Shown here: piece after piece, positions 16,344-24,880 of the stretch
Position numbering within the stretch: the stretch's first letter is position 1
How the letters are laid out: every line of letters begins with the position of its first letter
Assembly (NCBI GenBank): GCA_964459305.1
Contig: CAYWNA010000128.1
Span: 1-35,807 of the forward strand
Source of the DNA: CAYWNA01 sp964459305
Lineage (GTDB): Bacteria; Planctomycetota; Planctomycetia; Pirellulales; Pirellulaceae
Direction of reading: 5' to 3'
DNA length: 35,807 nt
Position numbers and translations under genes: made by a program
The notes under the pieces: model-generated
What the model saw: the letters and a program-made list of their open reading frames with translations, nothing else
Told to the model about the DNA's origin: nothing
Database searches by the model: none

Positions 16344-17195
16344 ATGAGACTTACCAAGGCCGTGATTACGGCAGCCGGGCCAAATCAGAATCGACTACCG
16401 CTGCAACGATTTGTCGACTTAGACGGTCAGGAGAAGACGGCGCTGCAGATCATTATCGAGGAGGTGGTCTCGGCGGGCGTCAAGGAAATCGCCGTCGTGA
16501 TCCAGTGCGGGGACCAGTCGGCATACAGCGAAGCGGCTGGGGAATATGCACCCATGCTGACGTTCGTCGAACAGCCCGAACCGAAAGGGTACGGCGAAGC
16601 GTTCCATCGCGCGTCGGAGTTCGTCGGCAGCGAGCCGTTTGTCCACTTGGTGAGCGATCATCTTTACATTAGCGGCGAATCGCGCCGCTGCGCCCAACAG
16701 CTTGTGGAAGTGGCCTGCTCGGAAGAGTGCCCCGTCTCGGCCGTCATGGCGACGCGAGAGAGCATGCTTCCCTACTACGGGACGGTGGGCGGCCGTCGCA
16801 TGGAAGGCCGTCACGATTTGTACGAGATCGAGAACGTGCTGGAGAAGCCGACACCAACCGAGGCCGAGCAACGGCTGCTCGTTCCAGGACTTCGCGCTGG
16901 ACGGTATCTATGCATGTTTGGGATGCACGTCTTGACGCCGCACGTCATGGAAATCCTCGGCGAACTGCTCGCAAACGGGGACGGTGAGCCCTTGGTTCTT
17001 TCTCCCGCACTTGCCAAATTGGCCACGCGCGAGCGTTACCTGGCGATGGAGCTGAACGGAACTCGCTACAACATGGGAGTCAAATACGGGATGCTGATCA
17101 CGCAATTGGCTCTTGCACTCAATGGCGGCGAACGAGAGGAAGTGTTGACGATGTTGGCCGAACTGCTGGCGAGCCAACGTGAGGGGGGCCTGTAA
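16344..17195 (+). CDS. GalU-like nucleotidyltransferase with degenerate signature
   Basis: This 283-residue protein belongs to the glucose-1-phosphate nucleotidyltransferase family (GalU branch). It keeps the Rossmann-like opening KAVITAAG, a GYGEAFHRASEFVG block, HLVSDHLY (usual metal-binding Asp position), LEKPTPTEAEQ (the EKP-x-P motif) and GRYLCMFGMHVLTP. The nucleotide-binding loop is abnormal: GalU enzymes have AAGLGTR followed by a PKE lysine motif, while this protein reads AAGPNQNRLPLQ and then goes straight to FVDLDGQEK, so about six residues with the lysine are missing. It may have altered activity or act as a regulatory partner of the next gene. The ATG at 16344 is preferred because the family homology begins there; an in-frame upstream start at 16242 adds unrelated sequence. 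Confidence 0.82.
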   Translation: MRLTKAVITAAGPNQNRLPLQRFVDLDGQEKTALQIIIEEVVSAGVKEIAVVIQCGDQSAYSEAAGEYAPMLTFVEQPEPKGYGEAFHRASEFVGSEPFVHLVSDHLYISGESRRCAQQLVEVACSEECPVSAVMATRESMLPYYGTVGGRRMEGRHDLYEIENVLEKPTPTEAEQRLLVPGLRAGRYLCMFGMHVLTPHVMEILGELLANGDGEPLVLSPALAKLATRERYLAMELNGTRYNMGVKYGMLITQLALALNGGEREEVLTMLAELLASQREGGL

Positions 17196-17197
17196 GA

Positions 17198-17269
17198 ATG
17201 GCCGTGAAACAATCTCCGGATGTCGGGCAAACGAGAAGCCTACTCTATCAGTTGGGCGAGAATCCATGA
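17198..17269 (+). CDS. possible 23-codon coupling ORF
   Basis: An ATG at 17198 sits two bases after the GalU-like stop codon and nine bases after a strong GAGGGGGG site. It opens a 23-residue frame beginning MAVKQSPDVG whose TGA at 17267-17269 overlaps the next gene's ATG (17266) as ATGA. The next gene has only a weak site of its own, so ribosomes could reach it by termination-reinitiation. Alternatives are that the peptide is not functional, or that it is the original N-terminus of the next protein separated by a one-base frameshift. Confidence 0.45.
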   Translation: MAVKQSPDVGQTRSLLYQLGENP

Positions 17270-20200
17270 CAAGCGAGTTGCTACGGACGATTACTACCGA
17301 CGATCCTGATGTGCGCAATCGTTCGTTGGACACACTGTGCCGTGGCGAGTCGGCCGAAACACTCTTGGAGGCGAGTGCCGAATTAGATCGATTCCGCCGC
17401 ACCAGCGACAACCTCTACGAACGGGTAAGGGCACTGCTTTTCTTGAGTGCGATCTACCGGTTTCACTTGCCCGCCAAACTGCCAGCGACAGCGTTTGGGC
17501 TTGTCCCCTTCGACGGCTATATGCATCTGCTGCATCGGCGATTCGACGAAGCCATCGATGCGTTCCTGGCGCCTTGCGACGGCGGAATGATGAGCGACAC
17601 GATCGCCAGCGCCTTGGCAGTAGCCTATCACGAACTGGGTTTCCAGACTCTCGCCAATCAAGTGCGCCGTAGCGTTCGATCGGTTCGCGGGAACCAGTGG
17701 ATGTTTCGCGTGGGGCACCCCAGCGATCATCCGTTGCGGATTCGCAAGGACTTGCTGCAGCGTGACGAACGAAGCGGTCTGTATCCGTGCCTCTGGGAAC
17801 GTACCCCCGTGCGAATGGATCTGTCGCACAGCGGCTGGAGCGACATTTTCTTTCTGGGTATGGACTTTCCCGAAGGCGCGCGAGTGCTGAACGTTTCTGT
17901 CGATCTGGGGGTCCATGGGCGCGATGCGTTCCCGCGACCTCCCATTGAGGCGTTCTTGCGTGTGATCGACGAGCCGGTTCTCCGTTTGGTCAGTGTCGAT
18001 CTCAAGTCAAAAGCCGAGATCTGCAGTTTGGCCGAAGTTTTCGATTTCGCAAGGGATTACCTTGGTCTTCTGAAGGCCGCTGTGATTGCGGCTGGAATCA
18101 TCCCGCCGGGACTGGAGGGTTCTCAACAGAGTCTCGAAGATGTATTGAGCCGCTTGGTGGGGCCTGGTTTGGGACTGGAAATCGTCAGCCAAGTGAACGA
18201 CATTCCCAAGGGTTCTCGGTTGGCGGTTTCCACCACGCTGTTGGCCGCCATCATCGCCGTTTGCATGCGGGCGACTGGACAGGTTACATCGCTGACTGAC
18301 CACCTTGGCGAGACCGAACGGCGTTTGGTGGCGGCCCGGGCGATACTGGGCGAATGGCTTGGAGGATCCGGCGGCGGTTGGCAGGACTCCGGTGGAGTCT
18401 GGCCAGGAATAAAGATGATTGAGGGATGCCGGGCGGGCGAAAGCGATCCGGAGTTTGGCATCAGTCGGGGGAGACTCTTGCCCGATCACCGCATCTACGG
18501 AACGGAAGAAGTCGGCGAAGCTACCAGGCAGCAAATTTGTGACAGCTTCGTGCTGGTCCACGGCGGAATGGCTCAGGATGTCGGGCCGATCCTGCAAATG
18601 GTGACCGAGAAGTATCTGCTGCGGGGCGAGGCGGAATGGCGGGGACGGCAAGAGGCAATCCAAATCATGAAGGCCATCGAGGCGGCCCTAACCGACGGAA
18701 ACGTCCAAACGCTCGCCGAAGCGACAACGCGGAACTTCCATCGCCCTATTCAGACGATTATCCCTTGGGCATCGAACCACTATACGCAGACGTTGATCGA
18801 TCGAGTGAAGGCTCGTTTCGGAGACGCATTTTGGGGGTTCCTGATGCTTGGCGGGATGTCTGGCGGCGGGATGGGGTTTAGCTTTCATCCGAGCCGTCGA
18901 TCCGAGGCACAAGACTATCTGCAGGAGCTGATGCGCACCACGAAAACCGAGCTGGAAAACGCGTTGCCTTTTGCCATGGACCCGGTTGTCTATGATTTCT
19001 CCATCAACGATCAAGGCACGATTGCGAAACTGCTCGAACATCAGCAATCGCTGATGCCACCCGCCTACTACGCTTTGGTGGCGCCTGATTGGCTTCGCCG
19101 AGATCCCCGTGAGCTCACGCCGGCGAGGCAAGCCGAAGTGGCGCAGGTCGCGGCGGAATGCCGACGTGGCGGACGGCTGGCTGGAGCGACGGATCTACTG
19201 CTGTCGAGTCTTCTGCCTCAACCCGCGCCGGCGGAGCACAGCGAATTGACGCTCACGGAGCTTCTGGAGGACAATGGTTTTGATCCCGAACTGCACGAGC
19301 GAATCCGGTCCGATCTGCGTGCCGGACGCATCGGGCTGGCGCAGAACCGCCTGCCAGCGAACGCCGTGATCGAGGATGTGGCACCCGGTGACGTGATCTC
19401 GACAATCGATGGAACGGACAACGAATACCGCGAGATTGGCCAGCACGCACTAGCGAACGGCGAGGTTGCCGTATTGACGCTCGCAGCAGGAGCCGGCAGT
19501 CGCTGGACGCAGGGCGCCGGGGTCGTAAAGGCACTGCACCCGTTCCACAGATATCACGGCTGCTATCGCAATTTCATCGAGGTGCATTTGGCGAAGAGCC
19601 GGAAAGTCTCGGAGGCTTGCGGTGAGGCTCTGCCACACATCGTCACCACAGGCTATCTCACGCACGAGCCCATCGAGCGTTTTCTGAACGAGCACGACAA
19701 CTGTGGCTACCGCGGTCCCGTGTATCTATCCTGCGGAAAATCGGTAGGCCTCCGCATGATTCCGATGGCGCGCGATCTGCGGTTCGCCTGGGAGGAGATG
19801 CCTCAGCAGTTGCTCGATGAACAGGCCCAAAAGGTACGCGAGAGCCTTCACGCGGCACTGATCGGTTGGGCCGAGAACGCCGGCTGCGGGAACGATTACA
19901 CGGACAACCTGCCTATCCAATGCCTTCATCCAGTGGGCCACTGGTTCGAGATTCCAAACCTACTTCGAAACGGCTCGTTACAGCAACTCTTAGCGGAACG
20001 TCCTCATTTGAAGTACTTGATGCTGCACAACATCGACACACTGGGGGCGAATGTGGACGCAGGCCGTTTGGGACTGCACATCCGCGAGGAGGCTTGTCTG
20101 ACGTTCGAAATCATCGGCCGGCGAATTGAGGACCGTGGAGGAGGACTTGCACGCGTCGATGGACACGTACGACTGATCGAAAGCCTGGCAATGCCCCGTG

Positions 20201-20589
20201 AAGAGGACGAGTTCGGGCTCACTTACTACAACTCGATGACCACGTGGATCAGCATCGATCGTTTGCTGAACGTGTTTGGGCTCACGCGTGACTGTTTGGA
20301 CGACGAGGCCGAGGTCACTGACGCCATCCGCCGGTTAAGCCTACGGATGCCGACCTACATCACGCTCAAAGACGTCAAGAAACGTTGGGGACACGGGCAA
20401 GAGGATGTCTTCCCCGTTGCACAATTCGAAAAGCTATGGAGCGACATGACAGGGCTGCCCGATGTCTCGTGCCGTTTCATCGTCGTGCCGCGCATGCGGG
20501 GACAGCAACTCAAGGAGCAGGCACAGCTTGACGGCTGGCTCCGCGACGGCTCGGCAGACTATGTGGATGGCCTATGCGCGTGGGGGTAG
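17266..20589 (+). CDS. GHMP kinase fused to UDPGP-type nucleotidyltransferase
   Basis: This 1107-residue cytoplasmic protein has an alpha-helical N-terminus (1-175), a GHMP sugar-kinase domain (about 178-600) and a UDPGP-family nucleotidyltransferase domain (about 730-1107). The kinase part resembles the fucokinase/heptose-kinase branch: TPVRMDLSHSGWSD at 180-193, PKGSRLAVSTT at 314-324 (phosphate loop), GGGWQDSGGVWPGIK starting at about 369, and GGMSGGGMGFSF near 529-540. The transferase part shows LTLAAGAGSRW at 737-747, Lys755 and HNIDTLGANVD, close to the NIDNLG motif of eukaryotic-type UTP-sugar transferases. A sugar could thus be phosphorylated at C1 and then activated to UDP-sugar in one chain. 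The sugar is unknown. An in-frame GTG at 17179 could extend it by 29 residues, but the ATGA coupling favours 17266. Confidence 0.82.
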   Translation: MTSELLRTITTDDPDVRNRSLDTLCRGESAETLLEASAELDRFRRTSDNLYERVRALLFLSAIYRFHLPAKLPATAFGLVPFDGYMHLLHRRFDEAIDAFLAPCDGGMMSDTIASALAVAYHELGFQTLANQVRRSVRSVRGNQWMFRVGHPSDHPLRIRKDLLQRDERSGLYPCLWERTPVRMDLSHSGWSDIFFLGMDFPEGARVLNVSVDLGVHGRDAFPRPPIEAFLRVIDEPVLRLVSVDLKSKAEICSLAEVFDFARDYLGLLKAAVIAAGIIPPGLEGSQQSLEDVLSRLVGPGLGLEIVSQVNDIPKGSRLAVSTTLLAAIIAVCMRATGQVTSLTDHLGETERRLVAARAILGEWLGGSGGGWQDSGGVWPGIKMIEGCRAGESDPEFGISRGRLLPDHRIYGTEEVGEATRQQICDSFVLVHGGMAQDVGPILQMVTEKYLLRGEAEWRGRQEAIQIMKAIEAALTDGNVQTLAEATTRNFHRPIQTIIPWASNHYTQTLIDRVKARFGDAFWGFLMLGGMSGGGMGFSFHPSRRSEAQDYLQELMRTTKTELENALPFAMDPVVYDFSINDQGTIAKLLEHQQSLMPPAYYALVAPDWLRRDPRELTPARQAEVAQVAAECRRGGRLAGATDLLLSSLLPQPAPAEHSELTLTELLEDNGFDPELHERIRSDLRAGRIGLAQNRLPANAVIEDVAPGDVISTIDGTDNEYREIGQHALANGEVAVLTLAAGAGSRWTQGAGVVKALHPFHRYHGCYRNFIEVHLAKSRKVSEACGEALPHIVTTGYLTHEPIERFLNEHDNCGYRGPVYLSCGKSVGLRMIPMARDLRFAWEEMPQQLLDEQAQKVRESLHAALIGWAENAGCGNDYTDNLPIQCLHPVGHWFEIPNLLRNGSLQQLLAERPHLKYLMLHNIDTLGANVDAGRLGLHIREEACLTFEIIGRRIEDRGGGLARVDGHVRLIESLAMPREEDEFGLTYYNSMTTWISIDRLLNVFGLTRDCLDDEAEVTDAIRRLSLRMPTYITLKDVKKRWGHGQEDVFPVAQFEKLWSDMTGLPDVSCRFIVVPRMRGQQLKEQAQLDGWLRDGSADYVDGLCAWG

Positions 20590-20612
20590 AGCAAGCGTAC
20601 GCGAGAAAAACA

Positions 20613-20661
20613 GTAGGACGGAATGCCATTCCGTCCGGGACGGATTAGCAATCCGTCCTAC
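20613..20661. repeat. paired perfect hairpins between convergent genes
   Basis: Two 21-base hairpins stand side by side: GGACGGAAT/ATTCCGTCC (20616-20636, loop GCC) and GGACGGATT/AATCCGTCC (20638-20658, loop AGC). The outer ends GTAGGACGG and CCGTCCTAC also pair, so the whole could fold as one long palindrome. It lies between two convergent genes (stops at 20589 and 20688) and could act as a two-way transcription end or message stabiliser, although there is no T-run. It is probably a dispersed intergenic repeat. Confidence 0.9.
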
Positions 20662-20687
20662 ATTCATTCTGTCCGCTCGCCCACCGA

Positions 20688-22031
20688 TTACACATCCGCA
20701 GTCGGCACACGAGACGTTTCGGCCCGTTCCCACAGTCGCTGCGCGTGAATCTGCAATCGCTGCAGTACGTTTTGCTCGTCGATGGTCAGTACCTTCCGGC
20801 CCTGCATGACGACTTGGCCGTCGATGACCACGGTATCCACGTCCGCGCCCGTGGCGTAGTAGACAATGTTGAATAGGACATTGGATTTAGGAGCCGTGAT
20901 CAATGGCCGCAGGTGAGGCTGATTGGCATCGACCAAGATGAAATCCGCCGTTTGCCCCGCCGTCAATAGCCCTACATCCCACTTCAACGCCGTTGCCGCA
21001 TTCACGGTCGCTAGACGAAGAGTGGTTTCGGGTGAAAGTGTGCATACCTTGCCGTGAAGGTAGTTCTGGGCGATGTGCGCGACCTTCATCGCCATCAGCA
21101 CGTCGAGGTTATCACTGGCGCTGCCGTCGGTGCCCAGGCATACGTTGACTCCGGCATCGAGCATCCGCGGCATGTCAGCGATACCATGTCCCCGGTTCAT
21201 CTTGCCGGTGACGCACACAGCCGCGTGCACATCGTGTTTTCGCATCACCGGCAGGTCTTCCTCCTCCAGCAGCAGTGAGTGGGCGCCGAGCACACGATTT
21301 CCTTCGAAGAAACCCAGACGCTCCAGGTGTAGCACGGTACTGGTGCCTGCGCGTTTCTGGATGACCCGCTGCTCGTAACGATTTTCGGCCAGATGCAGAT
21401 GCAGCATCAAATCACGGCGCCGTGCCTCGTCGGCGGCCCGTTTGAGAAGTCTGTCCGAACAGGTATAGGCGGCGTGCGGCCCGAGCATGGGCATGATGCG
21501 AGAGCATTGATCTTGCCAGCGTTCCACAAAGGCCAATCCCTCGTCAATCTCATGATCGGCCGCCGTGTCGTCGCCTTTGTCCAACAGCGTCCTGGAAAGT
21601 CCTGCGCGCATCCCCGATTGCCGAACCGCCCGAGCGACTTCGTCCATGTGCGAGAAGTGGTTGGCAAAACCAGTGACGCCGTTCTTGATCATTTCCAGGC
21701 ACCCGGCCAACGCACCAACGTAGACATCCTCGGCGGTCAGCAACGACTCGATACGCCACATTCGTTCCAGAAAACCCTGGCCGGCGACGTCTGCGGCGTA
21801 TCCACGAAACAAAGTCGCCGACGCGTGGGTATGGGCATTGATGAGGCCGGGCAGAACAATCCTGCCCGATGCGTCGATCGACTGCTTGGCCCTGTAACGA
21901 GCGGCAAGATCCTCAGCAGGGCCGACCTCCACAATGCGACCCGCCGCCACGCACAAGGCGTCATCCTTGTGGACTCCCTGGTCGGCATCGACAAGAAGAC
22001 CACCTGTCAGCAGAAGGTCGCAGTCCTTCAC
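20688..22031 (-). CDS. MtaD-like amidohydrolase (methylthioadenosine/S-adenosylhomocysteine deaminase family)
   Basis: This 447-residue cytoplasmic metal-dependent hydrolase belongs to the TRZ/ATZ/MtaD branch of the amidohydrolase superfamily. Metal and catalytic residues are all present: His67 and His69 in INAHTHASATLFRG, His213 and Glu216 in HLHLAE, His251 in GAHSLLL, and Asp302 in CLGTDGSASDN. Members deaminate methylthioadenosine, S-adenosylhomocysteine, adenosine-like compounds, guanine or triazines; the motifs favour the MtaD type but do not prove the substrate. It starts with GTG at 22031, eight bases after GGAAGG. It is the last gene of a long minus-strand cluster. If the upstream URO-D proteins are methyltransferases, a link to methyl or SAM metabolism is possible but inferred. 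Confidence 0.88.
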   Translation of the reverse strand: MKDCDLLLTGGLLVDADQGVHKDDALCVAAGRIVEVGPAEDLAARYRAKQSIDASGRIVLPGLINAHTHASATLFRGYAADVAGQGFLERMWRIESLLTAEDVYVGALAGCLEMIKNGVTGFANHFSHMDEVARAVRQSGMRAGLSRTLLDKGDDTAADHEIDEGLAFVERWQDQCSRIMPMLGPHAAYTCSDRLLKRAADEARRRDLMLHLHLAENRYEQRVIQKRAGTSTVLHLERLGFFEGNRVLGAHSLLLEEEDLPVMRKHDVHAAVCVTGKMNRGHGIADMPRMLDAGVNVCLGTDGSASDNLDVLMAMKVAHIAQNYLHGKVCTLSPETTLRLATVNAATALKWDVGLLTAGQTADFILVDANQPHLRPLITAPKSNVLFNIVYYATGADVDTVVIDGQVVMQGRKVLTIDEQNVLQRLQIHAQRLWERAETSRVPTADV

Positions 22032-22161
22032 TTCGAGAGCCTTCCGCCCGTTTGGCTGGAGAGTGGAATGCTGGAGTGGCGAAATAGTGGAATACAGGAA
22101 CGACCGAACGTGCGAACGGCTATCATTTTATAACCCCATTACTCTACTTTGTGCGCCTGCT

Positions 22162-23481
22162 CTATAGCGTCCAGCCTTCCCGGTATTCACGCCGGATGAA
22201 CGCATCCGCCTCCGGGCAGCCGACTGCCTTGAGGGCTGCGGCGTCCCAGTTGAGCTTCTTTCCGGCCCGTAGCGCGACGTTGCAAAGCAACGCTGCTTCG
22301 GTCAAAGCACCGGAGTAATCAAAATTGCACGTGGTCGGACCGCCGGTTTTGCAGGCTTCGGTCCATTCACGGTGGTGTCCGATGGAATCCGCGATGAATG
22401 GCTCGGGCCGCTTGAAATCGGCGAACTGCTCTTCAGGCAGAAGCTGGTGTTGGCCGTAGTTGGCGATTAGCATTCCATCGGATCCGATGAACAGCACGGC
22501 GCTTCCCCACTCCGGGATCTTCTTCTCTTTCACGAACGCCGGATAGGGACCACCGTTGTACCAGTTCAAGGTGACCGGCGGAAGATCGCCGCGCGACGGG
22601 TATTCCTGCCGAGCAATCGTCCAGCGGGCGGCGCTCTCTGGATGGACCGGTCCCTCGGCTTCTACGGTCGTTGGATGCCGCAGCTTCAACGCCCAAAAAA
22701 CCAAGTCGCAGTAGTGGCAGAAGAAATCTCCTAATTGACCGTTTGCGAAATTCCACCAGTAGCGCCATCCGAACGGCGCGTAGGTTGGGTGATAAGGACG
22801 GTGGGGTGCAGGTCCGAGCCACAAATCCCAGTCGAGAGTATCGGGCACTTCGGGCCGGTCCGTGGGTGCATCGGGCTGCGAGACATCGGTTGGCTTGGGT
22901 GGTCCGGCAAATTTCGCGCCCAGCCACACATGTACTTCGCCAACACTACCGATGGCGCCCGACTGCACAAGTTCCACCACGCGACGGTAGTTCGGGCCGG
23001 CGTGAATCTGGGTGCCCAGTTGTGTAACAAGATTCTCCTCTCGCGCGGTTTCGGCCATCACGCGGGCCTCGTACACGCTGTGGGTCAGTGGTTTCTCGCA
23101 GTAGCAGTGTTTTCCTAACTTCATGGCCATCACACCGGCCGGAGCGTGCGTGTGGTCGGGCGTACCGATCGTCACCGCGTCGATCTGCCCATGCATCTCG
23201 TCAAGCATTTTGCGAAAGTCTTTGTATATCTTGGCCTTGGGGTAGCGTTCAAAGGTCTTCGCGGCTCGCGTTTCGTCGACATCGCACAAGGCAATGATGT
23301 TCTCGCTCGCTGCACCATTCACGTCGGCAGCACCGCGACCGCCGACACCAATCCCGGCAATGTTCAGTTTCTCGTTGGGTGACTCGGACTGTGCCCGCGC
23401 TAGACAGCCCGTGGCGGTCCAGACGCCGGCAGCAACGGCAGAAGTACGGAGCATGTCACGGCGGGAAATGCATTGAGACAC
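22162..23481 (-). CDS. Gfo/Idh/MocA oxidoreductase with twin-arginine leader
   Basis: This 439-residue NAD(P)-dependent oxidoreductase has an N-terminal twin-arginine-type leader (SRRDML at 6-11, then a hydrophobic stretch ending near ARAQ). It also has a Rossmann fold with GIGVGGRG (43-50) and the family motif EKP at 129-131. Its C-terminal half carries the WDLWLGPAP and NFANGQLGDFFCHYCD segments common in the exported, sugar-related branch of planctomycetes. It should act in the periplasm on a sugar or polyol and probably keeps a tightly bound cofactor. The GTG at 23481 is chosen because AGGAG lies eight bases upstream and the leader starts there; the ATG at 23550 would add a non-leader extension. 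A TATAAT box lies upstream (23549-23554). Confidence 0.9.
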   Translation of the reverse strand: MSQCISRRDMLRTSAVAAGVWTATGCLARAQSESPNEKLNIAGIGVGGRGAADVNGAASENIIALCDVDETRAAKTFERYPKAKIYKDFRKMLDEMHGQIDAVTIGTPDHTHAPAGVMAMKLGKHCYCEKPLTHSVYEARVMAETAREENLVTQLGTQIHAGPNYRRVVELVQSGAIGSVGEVHVWLGAKFAGPPKPTDVSQPDAPTDRPEVPDTLDWDLWLGPAPHRPYHPTYAPFGWRYWWNFANGQLGDFFCHYCDLVFWALKLRHPTTVEAEGPVHPESAARWTIARQEYPSRGDLPPVTLNWYNGGPYPAFVKEKKIPEWGSAVLFIGSDGMLIANYGQHQLLPEEQFADFKRPEPFIADSIGHHREWTEACKTGGPTTCNFDYSGALTEAALLCNVALRAGKKLNWDAAALKAVGCPEADAFIRREYREGWTL

Positions 23482-23548
23482 AGCGAATTCTCCTCGTGCA
23501 GGTGAAGGTAGGTGTGTTTGGAGTGTGGTCCTCGTCAGAATCGTCGCC

Positions 23549-23605
23549 ATTATACCGCACGACGTACCCCTCTGCGCGTATTTCCAACATAAATGCTATA
23601 TGTTG
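23549..23605 (-). promoter_or_regulatory. candidate promoter with upstream palindrome
   Basis: Read on the minus strand, a perfect TATAAT (23554-23549) lies about 68 bases before the GTG of the Gfo/Idh/MocA gene at 23481. No good -35 box is seen at 17 bases. Instead, a palindrome CAACATA-7 bases-TATGTTG (23585-23605) covers about -40 to -60, a usual position for an activator or repressor site. This suggests a regulated internal promoter for the last two genes of the cluster. It was called by eye only. Confidence 0.4.
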
Positions 23606-23670
23606 CTTCCGGGATTGCACCCGCAGGACGTTATCGCCGTGAGGCGACCACTTGATAGCCGCATGGGGAA

Positions 23671-24762
23671 CTAAGCGTCTTCCGACGAAACGTACTCTTG
23701 TCGCAAGAGCTCTACCTCGTCGAAAATCGCCGCCACCTGATCGTCGCGCACTTGATCGTCCATGTTGATGCAGCAAACGCCGGTGAGGTAGGGATTGGCG
23801 GATTCGTGGACCAGTCGACGCACGGTGGAGCGAATTTCCTCGGTCGTCTGATCGACGATTCCCACCGGGCTTAGGCGGATGTTGAGGAACGTGTTCGGCA
23901 GATGACGCCGCACTTCGGCCACGACGCCGCCCCAGCCCACGTCCAGAAAGTCCAAGTGTGGCAACTTAGCGTAGGAAGGGGCAAAACGGTGCGGGTCGTG
24001 GCCGCAATGATGGATCCCATAGGGCCGGTACTTGCGGCTCCAGTCGGTGTCAAACGGCAGGAAATACTGCTCGTAAAGGTCGGTCGAGATCATCACATTG
24101 GAGCATTCGCTGTGTAGATGGACCGGCGCCGGGATGTGACGGACGTTGCGGTTGACGCTGATCGACGTCGTGCCGGTGGCCCCGCGCATGTGCTGCGTGA
24201 ACCGCTCGACCACCGCGGCAATGTCGGCCGCAAACCGGGCGGCTTCGTCGGGCGTGTCAATCGTGTCGAGGAAGAAGTCTTGCCCGCGCAAGTCCAACGC
24301 GGTGTTGAGTACGCCGGCCCAGCCGATATCGCCACGCAGATAGCCGTATCTTGTTTTCAACTCGTCCAGCAGTTTCTCGTATCGTTTGAACGCCGGACTT
24401 TCAAACGGCGCGTCGCGGGAAATGCGAGGCGAGTCGATGTTGGCCGGGATTACCTGCGGCGGGCCGTCTTCGTAGTACTCGACGGGGCATCCCAGCATCT
24501 CGGAGGTGAGATATCCGGCCGCCAAGTGCACCGGCCCGATCTGCGGCAAGTCGCGGTCGCGATCCTCGCCCAGTCCGTAACGCCCCCAACGTTCATAGAG
24601 GACCTGCTCCATTTTCCTTTCCACCTCGACCCGTTTGGCCGGATGGAAGAAAAAATCCTCGTCGAAGGTGATGCCTTCGTGGCGATGCCACCACGATGGA
24701 TGTAGCACGATATCAACGGGAAGCATCGAGTTCTGGAGCGTCTGGTTGCGAGGATAAGGCAT
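23671..24762 (-). CDS. URO-D-fold protein (MtaA/UroD superfamily), first copy
   Basis: This 363-residue cytoplasmic protein has the TIM-barrel fold of the uroporphyrinogen decarboxylase/cobalamin-methyltransferase superfamily. It lacks the HemE signature (RQAGRYL), so it is not the haem-pathway enzyme. IHHCGHD gives His251 and Cys253 in the HxC pattern that binds zinc in MtaA-type corrinoid methyltransferases; a later GVCCINMD (about residues 332-339) may supply a third ligand. The ATG at 24762 follows CGGAGA. A second URO-D-fold gene lies 118 bases upstream in the same direction. Function: possible methyl transfer to or from a corrinoid or thiol; the substrate is unknown, and no corrinoid-binding protein is encoded in the window. 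Confidence 0.8.
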   Translation of the reverse strand: MPYPRNQTLQNSMLPVDIVLHPSWWHRHEGITFDEDFFFHPAKRVEVERKMEQVLYERWGRYGLGEDRDRDLPQIGPVHLAAGYLTSEMLGCPVEYYEDGPPQVIPANIDSPRISRDAPFESPAFKRYEKLLDELKTRYGYLRGDIGWAGVLNTALDLRGQDFFLDTIDTPDEAARFAADIAAVVERFTQHMRGATGTTSISVNRNVRHIPAPVHLHSECSNVMISTDLYEQYFLPFDTDWSRKYRPYGIHHCGHDPHRFAPSYAKLPHLDFLDVGWGGVVAEVRRHLPNTFLNIRLSPVGIVDQTTEEIRSTVRRLVHESANPYLTGVCCINMDDQVRDDQVAAIFDEVELLRQEYVSSEDA

Positions 24763-24880
24763 AACGAGTCTCCGTAGACGCGGATCCGGGGCGGCAGCCG
24801 GCGCGAAAAATCGGTGTCGGCTGGCTGGCCTAAGTCCGAATGATCAATGGCCAAGCACCAATGACCAAAAGGACCCGCGA

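Noticed and set aside
20613..20661. classical Rho-independent terminator
   Set aside because: The hairpins are perfect but no T-run follows on either strand. A palindromic repeat is the safer call.
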